The translations under genes and the position numbers were made by a program. From Phaffia rhodozyma (lineage: Eukaryota > Basidiomycota > Tremellomycetes > Cystofilobasidiales > Mrakiaceae), in NCBI GenBank assembly GCA_014706385.1, contig JACGZH010000002.1, forward strand, positions 1,240,001-1,304,000: a stretch of 64,000 nt of DNA, given 5' to 3'. Shown piece by piece: positions 47,539 through 62,644 of this stretch. How positions within the stretch are numbered: position 1 is the stretch's first letter; every line of letters begins with the position of its first letter. The notes under the pieces are model-generated. The model saw only the letters and a program-made list of their open reading frames with translations, made no database searches and had not been told where the DNA came from.

Positions 47539-49839
47539 ATGTCGACAGATCTAAACCTGGACAGTCAGTCCGCACTCTTTCTTGCTCTCTGTATTGTTTT
47601 TCGATTGTCATTCTCACTCCTTCACCCTTTCTATCCGTAGTTTTCGAGATCCTCCATCAGGAGCGAAATACATTCGGCCTTCGTTCGGGAGATTACGACC
47701 GATACAAGTAAGGGTGGCTTCTCTCTGTCTTCATGTGCAAATTGCTCATTCGCTCGACCTCTCTTGCTTTACTCAGCAAACACCTATCATCCCGATTAGC
47801 TAAACTTAGAGCGTCTTTAGGACTGCAATACTCGTCCGGAGGAGGAAATGGTGCCAAAGTCAAGCCCTTCAAAAAAGCAGAGGTCCTCAAGCCGGAAGAG
47901 GTCAAGGATGTTAGGTACGCCCTCTATCTCTGCTTGACCCATGCATGAGTTTAGACGGATTAAGCATGCCCACTTATATATATACCGCTTCACTTCATCA
48001 TCAGATATCTTGAGATGGTTTTGCTTGAAGCCGAGCGAGCTCACACCACCTCCCTCGCATTACATCAAGCATGGCTCCAGACTCCCTCGGACCGACGAAC
48101 GTCAGCTCAGATGCACCGAGTACGCATGCGATCTCAGCGTTCACTCTTCCACTCTGGTAACCTTTACGCTCTCCTCATCGCACTCCCAGCCGAAGCCTCC
48201 GTTCGCCTTCAGACGATCGCCCAGGCTAAGATCAACCACCTTCTGCTTCAGGCGATTCACCTCCATTTATTCAGAGAGTCGTTCATGGATGCTTTGCCTT
48301 TGTTTATTGTGACTCGACAACTGCTTCTCGCCCTCGCTGATGTTCATGCTGCTGAAAGTGGTAGGAAAGAAGCTCTGGCGCTTGGATGGGTCGATGAGCA
48401 AGTCGATCCGAGGATCCGGTACGGGGCATGGAAGTTAGGTAGGAGGTCTGATAGCGCGTCCGAAGGGGTTGAGGGTATTGTCGCCGACTTCGAAGACGAG
48501 ATGGACGGACTTTTGGAGGATCAGGGTGTTAAGGCCATGCTGGAAGATCTCAAGAAGCTCAAAGCGTCGAGCACACGAATAGAGCAAGGACCAGCGTTTG
48601 GAGGTGAGAGAAAGATTTCTTGGCTGGGAGAAGAGATTGAAGTTAGAAACCCAGACATTGTGAGCTCTCTGTCCAAAGTCAGCAAAGCACTTGCCAGGTT
48701 GGATGAGTTTGAAGGAAGGAAGAAAGCGGGGAAGCAGAGAGGTGGCAAGATGAAGGCATTCGATCGAGCTTTAGGATCGCTGGGTGAGGCCGTGGGTGTT
48801 GTTCAGCGAATTTTGGATGAGAGCCAGGTCGGTCAATTTTTGTTCCGTCTGTTCAAACCAGACCTCCTTTGATAACATTCTCACTGTACCTGCTGTTGAA
48901 TTCTTATTTTGCTGTCGTTATAACAAACTTTCACAGACCAACGCCCAGAACTCGACCAACTCCACCTCTCAAGCGTCGACCTTGCCTATCTTACTTGACT
49001 ACCTACAGCACATCCTTCTCACCCAACGTATCACTCGAGATCTTGTTCTCATTCGAGCTATCCTCCGACCGTTCCCCGATCCTGTCCCCCATCATTTGTC
49101 CTCTCCACATGTTAACGCTCTCAGCAGTCAAACGCCTGCTCAAAAAGAAATCTTCATGAGAGCATTGCCAGGGATCTTGAAACTTTATGATTCAGTCATA
49201 GGATCATTCGAAAAGATTCGGGTGCTACAGACGATTGAGAAGGCGAGGATCCAGCCGACTGATGGAGAAGATGAGGAGGTTGAAGTAGGAGAATGCATCG
49301 AGAAAAAGATCGCGTTCTATCGAGCCAAACGAATTGGCTATCTCTCAACCTTGCACTATCTTCTTTCTTCTGTGTCCACCTCTTCAACTTCTTCCTCGGG
49401 TGCGACTTCAACTTCCTTGGTCCAGGCCCTCCTTCTTCTGTCCCGAGCATCTCTCCTTCTTCGGCAGATACACGGCCTTCCATCAACTTATCCTTCAGAT
49501 TTAACACCCTTATCCGAGGACGATGTAACTGCGCTTGAACGGTCCGTGGGTCAATTGGAGAGTGTTGTCAAAGTTAGCCTTTGGGAGTCGACCCAGGATG
49601 AAGGAGAGGAGAAGACTTTCTTGGATCTAGCGTTCAACTTCGTCGAACTCGAGCGAGGAGACGATCAACCCGAAGATGGGGAGCTCGTAAAACCAGAAAC
49701 CAAATCTTCGGTAGCCACTAAGAATGAGAAGGCTCAAGACGAAGAGGAGGAGGAGCATGGAGTGGAAGATGAAGAAGAGATTGCGAATGGGGAGCCGAAA
49801 AAGAAAGGTTGGCTTGGTGGTTGGTTCGGTAGAAATTAA
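47539..49839 (+). CDS. SRP68: Signal recognition particle subunit SRP68
   Basis: RNA-binding subunit of the SRP, which with SRP72 holds the S domain and aids ER targeting. Seen: exon 1 is only 25 nt (MSTDLNLD). Exon 2 gives IFEILHQERNTFGLRSGDYDRY, the typical SRP68 opening. Exon 3 gives KHLSSRLAKLRASLG. Then come YLEMVLLEAERAHTTSLALH, AQAKINHLLLQAIHLHLF and a long helical region. A central region ends in LGEAVGVVQRILDES. The last exon runs from TNAQNSTN to the stop and includes EKKIAFYRAKRIGYLS, where SRP72 contact would be expected. It ends KKKGWLGGWFGRN. The Glu-rich patch before it (EDEEEEEHGVEDEEE) is low complexity. Exon joins 47563/47641 and 47707 were checked for phase. All early residues match the family pattern (L-R-x-x-D-Y-x-R-Y). 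Confidence 0.92.
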
Positions 49840-50142
49840 GTACAAGGAAGTCGTTTTTATCATGTTCTCTTTATCTATTGCGTTTTGCCATCTCAAGCAT
49901 CTGTCAGAGTAATGAGAACAGGTAGTCTTTGAAACTGAAAACAAAAGTGAGATCACAATATAAACAATCATTCGTTCTCTTCGAATCACAATGTAGACTA
50001 TCTGCTTTGTTTTGTTTTTGGGCTCTAATAAAACAGTTTGATCCAAATTCTCATTGCATGGCTGGACTGAAAGATAGAAATAGGCGCAAGGAAAAAAGGA
50101 GACAAATTTGTGAGACATAAGGGAGATGAAAGAAAAGATTAT
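49840..50142. other. Convergent 3' region between SRP68 and NUP98-NUP96
   Basis: This is a 303-bp gap containing two 3' UTRs. No gene or repeat is recognised. Confidence 0.4.
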
Positions 50143-53100
50143 CTAGGCGAATGCCTCCAGGGACATAGAGAAACTATTCAGAGAAAGAAACGATGAAGTC
50201 ACTACGCGGCGCAATAAAAAAGGGCAAACGTTCGAGGTTGCACGTACCGATCAAGAGCGGCAGATTGCAGCAATGAGAGCTCGTCACTCTCCAATAAATG
50301 ATCTCCATGAGGAATAGCTGGAGGGGCATCCAACTTGAGGAATAGAAAACAATTGAGGTTCAGCCTGTGAGTTCTAGCGTGAATCAAGACAGGCAGAAAA
50401 ATCTTACCCATTTGCTGACGCTCAAACTGCTACCAAGGCGTAATAACCTTGATAACATGTCGGACAAGACGACGTTCGACTGCAACGAGGAATCAGCAAA
50501 CAAGGAAGGAAGCAACCTGATGATTGTCGGCAGACGACTACTCAAGCGAGAGAGCTCGTCCATTTGAGCCGCATCTGGGGCAGAAAGCGTCTCGGAGATG
50601 AGCACAGGCAGACGCTCGAGAGCTTCAACCAGATCAAGGAAAACCTGGGTTTGATCGAACGAACGGAGGAGCACATGGAACGTTTGAGCAACTGCCATGA
50701 ACCCAATTCAAAACAAGATAAGAAACGCAACGCGTATAAGAGAGAAACCTACCTGGCCAGTTATCTGCCAATCGGTCACCTTCACTTCTTTGAGTGGTGC
50801 TAACAGTTTTTTGACCAACGCAAAGTCCTCCCGAAGCAGGACCTCAGGTACCAAATCATGCACGGCGACGGCACAAGCTCGGTCGTAGAGCTTAGACTCA
50901 ATTAGAAGGAAATAAGCCTTATAAGGATCTCCCTCGTAGTTTGCGATATTGGCCTATGAAGAAAAAGAGAAACGTTTAGAACAAATTTCGTGCAGCATAA
51001 TGACAGACGTTTCTTTCTCACTTTGGCCTCTGAAATCCATTCAGCCGGAACCTGAAGCTTTTCCACAACAAATTTCTCCTTCTTTGCATCGGTTCCGACA
51101 TTTCGAAACAGGACTTCCTTGATGGCGCTCAAACGTCTGCAATGAACGAATGAGTAGAAAATCAGTACACAAACAAAAATTATATGCAGTGAGTCGAATC
51201 CATTAAGTCGACTCACAACTCAGGTATTTCCAAATGTAGCAATATAAAGATCGCCTGATCCCAAAGTCCTAGTCGTTCGAGCTGGGTAGCATAGCTCGTT
51301 GTCAGTGCATTTGCCGACCGACTGTACCCTAGATCCACGTTGTTTTCTTCGTTGGGCTCCTGTCGATCCCCAAAGTCTCTAGTCCTCAATGCTAGAGCTA
51401 AGACAGTGTAGAGATGCCAAGGCAACCGATAATCCAGAGGCGTTGGACCGAATGCAGATGGATCGAGCACGTCTTCCATCGGAGTGGCCGTATCAGCATA
51501 AAGGTTGATTAGAAGGAAAAGAGCGTCGGATATGCCTTGAGGAGTTTTCCATTTGGTGAGATTCTTGACCAAGGACGGTCGTTCTTCATACCAGGGGAGC
51601 GGGGCAGCAGGGGCGACTGAGGTTGTCAACGCATGTTGATAACGCCTTAGCCCGTCAGAAAGATCAAGATCATACGAGGATCCATACCAGATGTGCAAGC
51701 CAAGAGCTCGCTTCCAGTCAAGTCCCTCTGCTATTTCTAGTTGAGGAGAGGAATCCACCGGGTCCCGAACTCGGGTTCCTTCGGAAACATCCACGATACC
51801 AGCTAATAAGCAGTAGAGCTTTCGATAATCTGGACTAATGTCCGAGTCGATCCGATGCTCTCGCCACTTCTCCAACTGTAGGAACATCTCATCTCGGAAC
51901 GCCTGATTTCCTCCTACTCGAGTAAGAAGAGTGGCCAACCGGAGATCGCCAGCACTCAAAGCGGTCTGTGCGGCTTGCTCGATTTGATGACCGGTCAAGT
52001 AGATGAATGCTCTGGAGGGGCCAGACTCTTGAGAGTTGATGAGATCATGATCAACCGCGGGAGCGACAGCGCTGGCAAGCCATTTCGAAAAGGCCAGCTT
52101 ACGTCGGATGTGATGAACTCTGTCGAAGAGAGGGGCGCTAGCAGCGTCCGGAAGTCCAAGATCGATCTCGTCAAACAAGGCAGCACCTAATCTCCAAAGC
52201 TGCGCCTCGAAGGATTGATCGTCAGGGGCGAGAGAGGAAGTAAAGTGTCGGAACCGAAGGTTTGACGCGGGCGAGGCGGAAGGAACCCCGTCTTCGAAGT
52301 AGATCTCAGTGTTTCTCAATTGAGTGTCTAGGAGATGTTCAGATCGGGTCTTTTCAACAGAAGCAGCAGCAGAAAACATCTGCACCTTTTCAAGTATAAC
52401 GGAAGATCCAGGAGCCGGCGAGGCAGATTGGTGCAGACCGCATAATTGACCAAGATGAACAATCGTCCCGTCTGGGCCCCATCCAACCCTGAAGGAGCCT
52501 CTCATGGAAGCTCCAGCATCAAGCATGAGACCCTCGTTTGGTCGAATGGTGTCTCTCCCGATCTCAATTCTAGCAAATTTCTTCCTCGGTCGACTCAAGG
52601 GAGGCTCCTCGTCTTCTTCATCCAGCTGTTCCACCTTTCGGGACATTCCGAACGAAGTCTGACGATCAGTGTGATCGTGTTGCCCGATCCTATCTATTCT
52701 AGACTGAGCGAACGAGCCGGACAAGGTGTTCGGTCGCAACCTCGGCGCCCGGTTTGATCTTATGGTTGATTCAGTCGATTCGGGTTCTTCATTTCGGAAG
52801 AAGGAAGCCTGCATAACCTGGACTTTGCGCGGCTCGACACCAACGAACGCTCCCCACGGCCGAATAGAATCTCCAGGGGCTTCATCCAGATCCGAGGGGT
52901 GCAAAGAATCCTGTCGAGAAGCTCTGTGTCGCCTTTCCTCTTCTTCGTCGTACTCCGAGTCATCCATCTCATCCTCTTCCGTCTCTTCAGCCTCATCATC
53001 GTCTTCCTCATCTTCGGTTCCTACATCACTCTGTCCGGCCGTCGAATGGTCGTACATCTCCTCATCATAACCTGTTCGACGGCCGTACTGAAAATCCTGA

Positions 53101-56100
53101 TGCTGCCTCCTATCGGAAACAGAGCCAGTTCGAGATGAATGTCGATCGGCCGGTCGTTTGGAGTTTGACATACTGTCCGGACCACTTTGTTCGTCTTCTG
53201 AGCCGTACGTTACAGGAGGAAGATCAGTTTCTCCGATGGTCTCGTCGGAAGCCTCGGTTTCATCGGACGAAGGAGGATACATCGATCGTTTCACGCTTCC
53301 AGCCTTTTGACTAACGAACGGTTGTTTGGAAGTAGCCTTGAAAGGCTCAGCCGACTTTGTCTCGACCACAGCGGTTTCCTCATCCACCTCATCCTCATCC
53401 TCGTCGTCGCTGCCAAGAAGACCGTATCGGGAAAAGTGTTCAACCTTGAACACCCATGTTCCGCTCTCTGCTTCATATCTCACAAACTCCGTTTCGGCCA
53501 TTCCTTTAAGAACTCGAAGGTGTTGCTTCATCTTTGGACTAGCGATATCCTTGATTGGTTCTCTCTTGGCTTTGTCAAGTGGCCAGCACTTTTCTAAAGT
53601 GATCTGAGCCGGAACATTCAAGCCGGTTCCTCTCGGGGCTTTAGCGACGTTGTCAGGGTAGACCTCACACATCTTTTCTTCAAAGAGGACGATGTGACCA
53701 GGAATGTCTTGAATGGAAGATACTGAAGTCAGGTCGACCGGCTCAAGGAACGCGACTTCACCATAACCCTTTCGACCGACAACGAAGTTGGAAAGCGAGG
53801 TCAAGTCCTGGTAGCCAAACTTGACAAGCGTACTGATCTCGGGAATAGTGTAGTAGTCACCATGTTGGAGTAGAGGTCCTTTTTGAGAAGCAGGCTTTGA
53901 TGACGCCTGCTTAGGGGCGGGAGAGGCTGCTGATCCAGAAGAGGAAAGGCCTCGGACATGAGCGGCTGGAGAAGCGACGGTAGTGGTTCGAACAGGCTCA
54001 ACAGGAAGATCGTTGGGAAGCTGTCGATTGGGAAGCACACCGTTCAAAAAGTCATTTCGGAAGATGCTTTCGACATCCAGACTATTTTCGAATGTGACGG
54101 ATCGTCTATCATTCGAAATTCGGGAGCCAGACGAGTTCAAGTGGCCTCCGCTGGACGAGAGAAAGTCCGAGCCGTCTCTTCGATCAAGCACGAGCTTTTT
54201 GACACTCGCTCGTGGTACGAAGGGCTCCTCTCCAATGATGGGGGATCCTCGACCGGATGAGCTGTTTAGTCCAGGGCTGGACCGACCGTTTGAGGCAGCA
54301 GGCGAGACGGCGAAACCTCGGAGTCGAGTCAAACTCTTGGAAGCTGGAGAGGATCGAGCTCGGCTAGCCAAGTTGGGCAAAGGCGTCTTCTTCTCGGGCA
54401 GATCCTGGAGCAGCGGGAGAGTAGTGGTGGGCTGGTCAAACAAAGGGTTCCTACCGTACGGGTTTTGATCGATCGAGGCTTGGAGAGATTGCTGGGGAGG
54501 TTGCTGCTGTTGTTGCTGTTGCTGTTGTGGTTGAGAACTTCCAAACATTGAGCTACCCCCGCCGAACAATCCTCCGGGCTTGGGGGCACCAAAGAGACTA
54601 GTGTTGTTCGGCGCAGGGTTCGTGTTGGTGGAGGTGCTGCCGAAAAGGCCGCCTGACCCTCCGGCCGCGCCGGTATTCCCAAAGAGTCCACCTCCGGTAG
54701 TGTTCTGTTGAGGCTGAGAAGCGGTGTTGCCGAAGAGTCCACCGCCGGAAGCAGGTGGGGCAGCTGGCTTTGCGCCAAAGAGACCTCCTCCGGCAGCACC
54801 TCCACCGAACAAGGAAGTGCTCTGTTGAGCAGGTTGTTGTTGCTGTTGAGTTTGTTGCTGCCCTCCGAAAAGCGAGGAGCCAGTGCCGGTATTGTTAGTG
54901 TTTCCGAATAGACCCCCAGAAGAAGGGGCAGAGGAGGTGTTTCCAAACACTGTGACGTGATGATGTTCGCGGGAGAGGAAAGGAGTTGGGCAAGAAGTTA
55001 GATCAATACTTTTCTCAATAGGCAAAAACCCATGTACGTACAACCTCCACCTGTGTTGCTCTGACCACCCAATATGCCATTAGAGGCAGGAGGAGCTCCT
55101 GTGGAAGCTCCGAAAAGTCCTGTTCCAGCCGGTTTGGGCGCTTGACCGAATAAACCTCCGGAGGCAGGAGCCATAGTGTTGGAGTTTCCGAAGAGCGAAG
55201 AGCCAGTCGCGGGCTGTTGCTGAGGAGGCTGTCCAAATCCGCCGAAAGTCGACCCGGTTGACTGTGGCTGTGGTTGTTGCTGCTGTTGAGGTTGCCCGAA
55301 CCCAGAGAAGGAAGAGGATGTGGCTGGCGCCGCTGGTGCTCCAAACGCATTTGTAGCAGGCTGAGCGGCGGGCTGACTTCCGAATCCGAAAGAAGGTTTC
55401 GGAGGCTGTTGCTGCTGACTCGTCTGACCGAATCCAAACCCTGTAGAGGGTGCGGCAGCGGGGGGTTGTCCAAAACCACCAGAACCGGTGTTTCCGAACA
55501 AACCCCCGCTTGTGTTGGAGGCGGCAGGGGCACCAAAGGTTGGGGTAGCAGCTGGAGTGGAAGAGCCGAAGAGGCCTCCAGCCGGCTTGGGAGCTCCGAA
55601 AGGGGAGGACGCAGCGGTGTGGGAGCTTCCGAAGATCCCTGTGGAAGGAGCGGCGGGGGCGGATCCAAAGCCTCCGAACCCCGTAGAAGCAGGAGCCCCA
55701 AAGGTTGATTGAGGCTGCTGCTGAGGGGTCTTTCGGTTTTGTTCATAGTCCTTCAAACGAAGCTCCTATGTTGGCCAAACCAGTAATTCGTATATTGATT
55801 CAGACTCGTAGCCGGCAAACGAAAAAAACTGATTAATCACGCGTAAATCTGTCAGAACATACCTCCAAACTGGCAAACTTGTACTCGGGCATGGCGGTGA
55901 TGGTTTGATAGTAATCATTATTCTTGACACCAGTGTTGGGGTCCTGATCTTGAACTTGAATCCAGGCTGGAGCCGAGGTACCATTCGCTGGGACTTCGCC
56001 CGGAATTACATTAGCTGTGAACGTAAAAAAGAGAAGCGTGAGCACGTGCATCTGTCATTATCAAGAACTTAGGGCAACAGACAAGAAGCAGACGGACTGG

Positions 56101-57048
56101 AAGTCGAACCAAAAGCGTTGGTCTTGGGAGCTCCAAACATGCCACCCGAAGCCGCAGGCTGACCGAACCCACTTGTAGCCGGAGCACCAAATCCGCCGGT
56201 AGAGCCTCCTCCGAACAACCCTCCTCCAGTGTTTGCCTGAGGCGCGCCAAAAGTCGAGGTAGGAGCCGCTCCGAATGTACTCGTGGGGGCTGCGATGTGG
56301 GAACACGTAATTTTCCTTAGATTTCCAGTCCAAGACGAAGGTTCCGAAGAGGAAACGCGAGTGAGAAAAACATACCAGGGTTGCTGCCAAACAAACCTCC
56401 ACTAGGGGGATTAGGAGCACCGAACGCAGGGGTTTGGGCGGCTCCAAAAGTGGGCCTGGCGGCCGTATTACTAGCTCCGAACCCACCTAATCACAAGAGC
56501 GCGCGTGAAAGTCAGAAATACAGCCAGTCAGTCAAACACAACAGAATCGAAACAAGATTGAGCAGGATCGAGAGCTAACCGAAACCAGTTGATGCAGGGG
56601 CAGCACCTCCTCCAAAGATCGAGTTCTGTTGAGGCTGAGCTGGCTGACCAAAAGGTGATGGGGTTGCTCCAAAGCCTGTTTGATGTGTAGTTGATAAGGT
56701 CTTGTTCAGTCTAGAAGGTCCTTGAAATCCAAGCAATGATGCGAAGTGATGCATGGATTTTCTTGAAGAAATCAATTTGGCCATCATCTCTAGTTGAATC
56801 CTTCAACATGGCCGGACTGTTTCGCCCGGTTTTGCGAGAAAATCACTTTTTTAATGGCGATCGTCATCACTATCGCCAGCGATCTCACTCAACGACAGTA
56901 GTAGAGCGAAGCGAAGAAAGAAAAATAGAGATACGAGGAAAAATTGAACCAAAAACAAGATCAGGAAGAACAAACGAACCGGTTGCAGGTGCTCCGAAGC
57001 CTCCTCCCGTGTTGGCAGGAGCTCCCCCACCGAAAAGACCTCCGGTTG

Positions 57049-57080
<32 letters not shown>

Positions 57081-57121
57081 TGGTTCTGTTGTCCCCAGGT
57101 ATTATTTCCTCCGCCAAACAT
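50143..57121 (-). CDS. Nucleoporin NUP98-NUP96 precursor (self-cleaving)
   Basis: Largest gene here, near 1,900 residues. Seen: it starts MFGGGNNTWGQQ with a poly-Q run. Many GLFG and FG repeats follow, over several exons (57121 to about 54480). A GLEBS segment (YYQTITAMPEYKFASLE then LRLKDYEQNRKTPQQQP), the Rae1/Gle2-binding site, lies across exons near 55870-55930 and 55700-55756. The autoproteolytic domain begins GDYYTIPEISTLVKFGY and ends VEHFSRYGLLG. The cleavable HFS site has its Ser codon at 53430-53432. After it come an acidic linker and the NUP96 helical part, with LERLGLWDQAIFILLHLEI and LQVPAEWISEAKANIANYE. The last exon is tiny and reads FSMSLEAFA, stop at 50143. Known: self-cleavage gives an FG nucleoporin (barrier, mRNA export) and NUP96 of the Y complex. 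In budding yeast this corresponds to NUP145 (N and C parts). Confidence 0.95.
57047..57083. repeat. CTG/CAG trinucleotide tract coding for poly-Q in NUP98
   Basis: About twelve consecutive trinucleotides (TGT/TTG then CTG repeats on the plus strand) encode the poly-Gln of residues 14-24 of the NUP98 N-terminus on the minus strand. A pure CTG core of nine units makes it a candidate length-polymorphic site. Confidence 0.85.
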
Positions 57122-57360
57122 GGTCTGCTGGAGAAAGAACAGGGAAAGTGTATGTGTGTCGGGATTGAGGTCAAGGGTGAGAGTTTCCAAGGGAAAGCAA
57201 ACGCTGAAGAGCAGATGGAAAGCAAACAAAATATTCGAAATTTATTTTCATCTACCTTAATTGACAGTATTTATGTGGTCACCTCTCGCCTTCTCTCGTT
57301 AGCCTGTTGGAAGGCTTCTCCCTTAGCATACACCCATCATCTAACGAGCGTTGCAGAACC
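57122..57360. promoter_or_regulatory. Divergent promoter between NUP98-NUP96 and the NKAP-family gene
   Basis: 239 bp separate the two ATGs. The NUP98 side is a CT-rich leader on the minus strand and the other side is mixed. Any regulatory sites are shared between a pore component and a splicing or chromatin protein. Confidence 0.45.
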
Positions 57361-59444
<2,084 letters not shown>

Positions 59445-59869
59445 AGAGAAAGCCAAAAAAAAAACCCCTTTCCTTCCTTTCAAGTCATCTGGGTCGAGCT
59501 TTGATCGTTTGGCTTGTGAGATAAGGGTCTGGATGGTTTGGCTGATGGCGCAAGAGGGGGAGGAGGGGGGGGGAGAAAGAAATCATGAGGCTTTTCAGAA
59601 AAAGATGTGAATCTTGTATAACTAGTTATCTCTCTCGCTCTCTATAACACGATCTCTCTTTGTCTTTCTGCAATCAATTTCATGCTTGACTATCATGCAC
59701 ATACAAAAACCATACATTAAAGTTCCGTCAAGAATCGTACAACATTGTTGAAAACCAGGAGATACATGAATACAACTTGTGTAGTAACCTACTAAATACC
59801 AAGAGAATAAGAAGAAAACGAAACAAAGAGAAAGAAGCCTGTGAAGAGCGTTGAAAAGAGAACTCGTGC
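59445..59869. other. Convergent 3' region with a G-rich tract
   Basis: This is the 425 bp between the NKAP-family stop and the transporter stop. It includes a G-rich plus-strand stretch at 59555-59573 with runs of five, two and nine G. No gene is seen; both 3' UTRs should lie here. Confidence 0.45.
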
Positions 59870-62644
59870 TTATACCCTAGAGGAAGCATCTACACCTTCG
59901 ACGTGCTCGACATGATCGATCTCGAGTTCCTTCTCCTTCGAAAGGTAACCGCCAGCCTGTTGCAACTCTCGGGCTCTTTCCGCCTCGGCAATCTGTTTAA
60001 GGAGACAAGCATTAGTCGAGAGAAAGAGGTCAGCTCCTAGCCAAGTAGAGAGAATTTGAAACAAAGGAGGTCAGAGAAGAAACGAAGCAGAAGACATACG
60101 TGTTTGTCTCGTTCCTCCTGGGTAATCGATCCGAACAAGACATCCATTTGCTCCAGACTCAAACCCTTGGTCTCAGGAATCCAGAATCCGAAAGCGGCGG
60201 AAAGCAGGTTTGTGCAAGCAAAGAGGAAGAAGATCTTTCCGTTCGGGAGGTCGAGTACGAGGTAAGGCGTGATCTTTGTCAACACAAAGTTGAAGCACCA
60301 TTGAGTGGCTGCAGCGATGGACATTCCTTGTGCTCGAACTCGGGTGGGGAAAATCTCGGAGCAGTATACCCATGGCACAGGTCCCCAAGAGAAACAGTAC
60401 GGGATCTGATGTTCGCCAGAATATCAATCCAGCTTGAGTAAGCTTGGTGATGACGATGACCCAGAGAAATCATATGAGGGAAGCGCATCATGGGACGTAC
60501 GACAAACATGTAGATCATAGCGGCCATTCCGATCGAGGCGCCGGATGGTGAGGTGGCTTTGGCGTTAGGTACGTGAGTGACAAATATGGCACCTACGATC
60601 CAGAGGAAAAGACTCATTCCAAGAGCTCCGAAAGCAAGCGACCATTTTCTACCGACTCGCTCGATACCAACGAAGATAAACAACGAGGTGGAGAAGATTT
60701 TGACTGTAGAAGAGGAGACATATGTTTTGAGAATGTTGGTCAGTGTGCGCGATGGGTGCATTTGAGAAGAACTAGAGATACTCACCGATACCGTAGATAC
60801 CAGAGGCGAGCAAACTGACAGAAGTCCCTCGGAGACCGATCGATTGGAAGATTGTGGGGGCGTAGTATGAAATCGAGTTCTGACCAGACCACTGCTGCAG
60901 GAAGAAACATGCGAAAGCGATGAAGACTCTGATTTTCATTCCCTCTATTGAATCGATAGAACCAACCACAGGGTTTCAAATTGGAACAGTCAGGATGGGG
61001 TTATGGACGATCGAAGCAGACGGAAAGAGGGAACTGACTCTTGAGGAGCTCATTGTAGGAAGCTCCGCTAGTGACGGCAAGCTCCTCGGTGATGGCGGCG
61101 ACATTCTCGTCAAATTCAGCAACTACTCTTGGGTCTTCGATTCCACGTTTTCTCACCCAAGCCAAGTTTGCCAGAGCTTCGTCGTTTCTGCCTTTAAGGA
61201 TGAGCCATCGAGGGGACTCTTTGATCAATGGGAGGAGTATAAGCATCAGACCGCAGGGAACAAGCTGGAAAGCGATGGGGATTCTCCATGTGGCAGACTT
61301 TGTGGAACCCATGGTGACAGATATGGCGTATTCGCTGTTGTGAAGAGAGAGTACCGAGTCAGAGTGTACCACTCAAGGTGAGCACAGGGTGTCTGAAATA
61401 TCGTGGTGTATTAATCTGAAGAGAAAGGTACTCACATCCAATAACTAGAATGGGATTGAATAGAAACGTACATAATACTATCAGTCGTGCTCGGACGCGC
61501 AAGACTATTACGATTCCCTGAACTACTTACCTGAAGGCAACTCCAATGACGACGATGATCTGAAAGAGTCCAGTGATTCTTCCTCGAACGTTCTTAGGGG
61601 TCATTTCGGCGACGTAAGTCGGACTGACAGTCGAAAAGGACCAAGATCGAGAAGTTAGAATGATGACAACCCTGAGGGTGATAAAGATGGCAGGGAAACT
61701 TACCAAACGGTACTCAGCAGACCAATACCAAGCCCACAGATCACTCTAGAAGAAAACAAGATGATGCGTGATATGACTGGATTAGTTTTCATCTATTCAG
61801 TCGAACGATCACTCCAATGAGAACACCTACCGACCGACGATCATAATTTCGATATGTTTCATGGCAACGGTCTGCAGATGCCCGGATAACATATAGTCAA
61901 TATCATCCGCGTTTGAAAAAAAACCAACTATGGAAACAAACCGGGAAGAAAGACTTACGGAGACAACCCCTCCAATCATAAAGACAATTGTTCCAATGAA
62001 CAAGCTCTTCTTTCGACCTATCTTCTGACAGACCGGGGCTGCTCCAAGCGCTCCGAAGAAGGCTCCAACTTGAAGGAGGGCAACGACGTTGGAACCCTTG
62101 CTTGCCTTTTGAACTGCAGTGTCATTAATGTAATTGAAGTCTCGTTGGAAAGATGTCACTGTCAATAATGTATTACATTTGAATAGATGAACGGTGTGAT
62201 ATCAGTATTGTGGCAATCGCTTTGTCGGTTGATAGGAAAGATACGTACAGCTGATCACTCCACCGGCCACTCCGGAATCGTAACCTAAACATACAGAAGA
62301 AGTACAAATAAAGATTTTTGCGTAAGTGACCCCGATGCTTATCGCATGAAAGAAATTGAAATCTGCGGCATGAAGCCGCAACAAGGAATAGAGAGAAGAG
62401 AACGATCGTGACTCGGAGCGGAGAAACCATGCGTACCAAAAAGAAAGATGCCCATGTACGCAATTAATGCTACATGCGACAGAAGAGATTGACCGGGTAA
62501 GTGAACGAATTCTCTATTCAGCCACGACAGACGGCAAGGAGTGTGTTACTTACCAACGAGATACACCCTGGAATTCTGAGTTCTAGAATCTTCACCCGAA
62601 GAGTAGACCCTATTGTCGGGCTTGGCTTTGCCAAACAAACCCAT
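59870..62644 (-). CDS. MFS sugar transporter
   Basis: Membrane permease of the sugar porter family, about 540 residues and 12 predicted helices. Seen: the start MGLFGKAKPDNRVYSSG at 62644. YLVALIAYMGIFLFG splices to GYDSGVAGGVIS, the first-helix motif of sugar transporters. Next are LQVGAFFGALGAAP and CQKIGRKKSLFIG (GRK motif after helix 2). Later blocks are KESPRWLILKGR (PESPR-like, here with Lys) and QQWSGQNSISYYAPTIF (QQxxGxNxxxYY, sugar-binding helix 7). Then come GIERVGRKWSLAFGALG and GPVPWVYCSEIFPTRVRAQG (helix 10), with the C-terminal PETKGLSLEQMDVLFG signature. The tail is hydrophilic and ends VDASSRV. All family motifs are intact. Substrate (hexose, quinate, polyol) cannot be decided from sequence. 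The promoter is the 1.3-kb region to its right. Confidence 0.92.
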
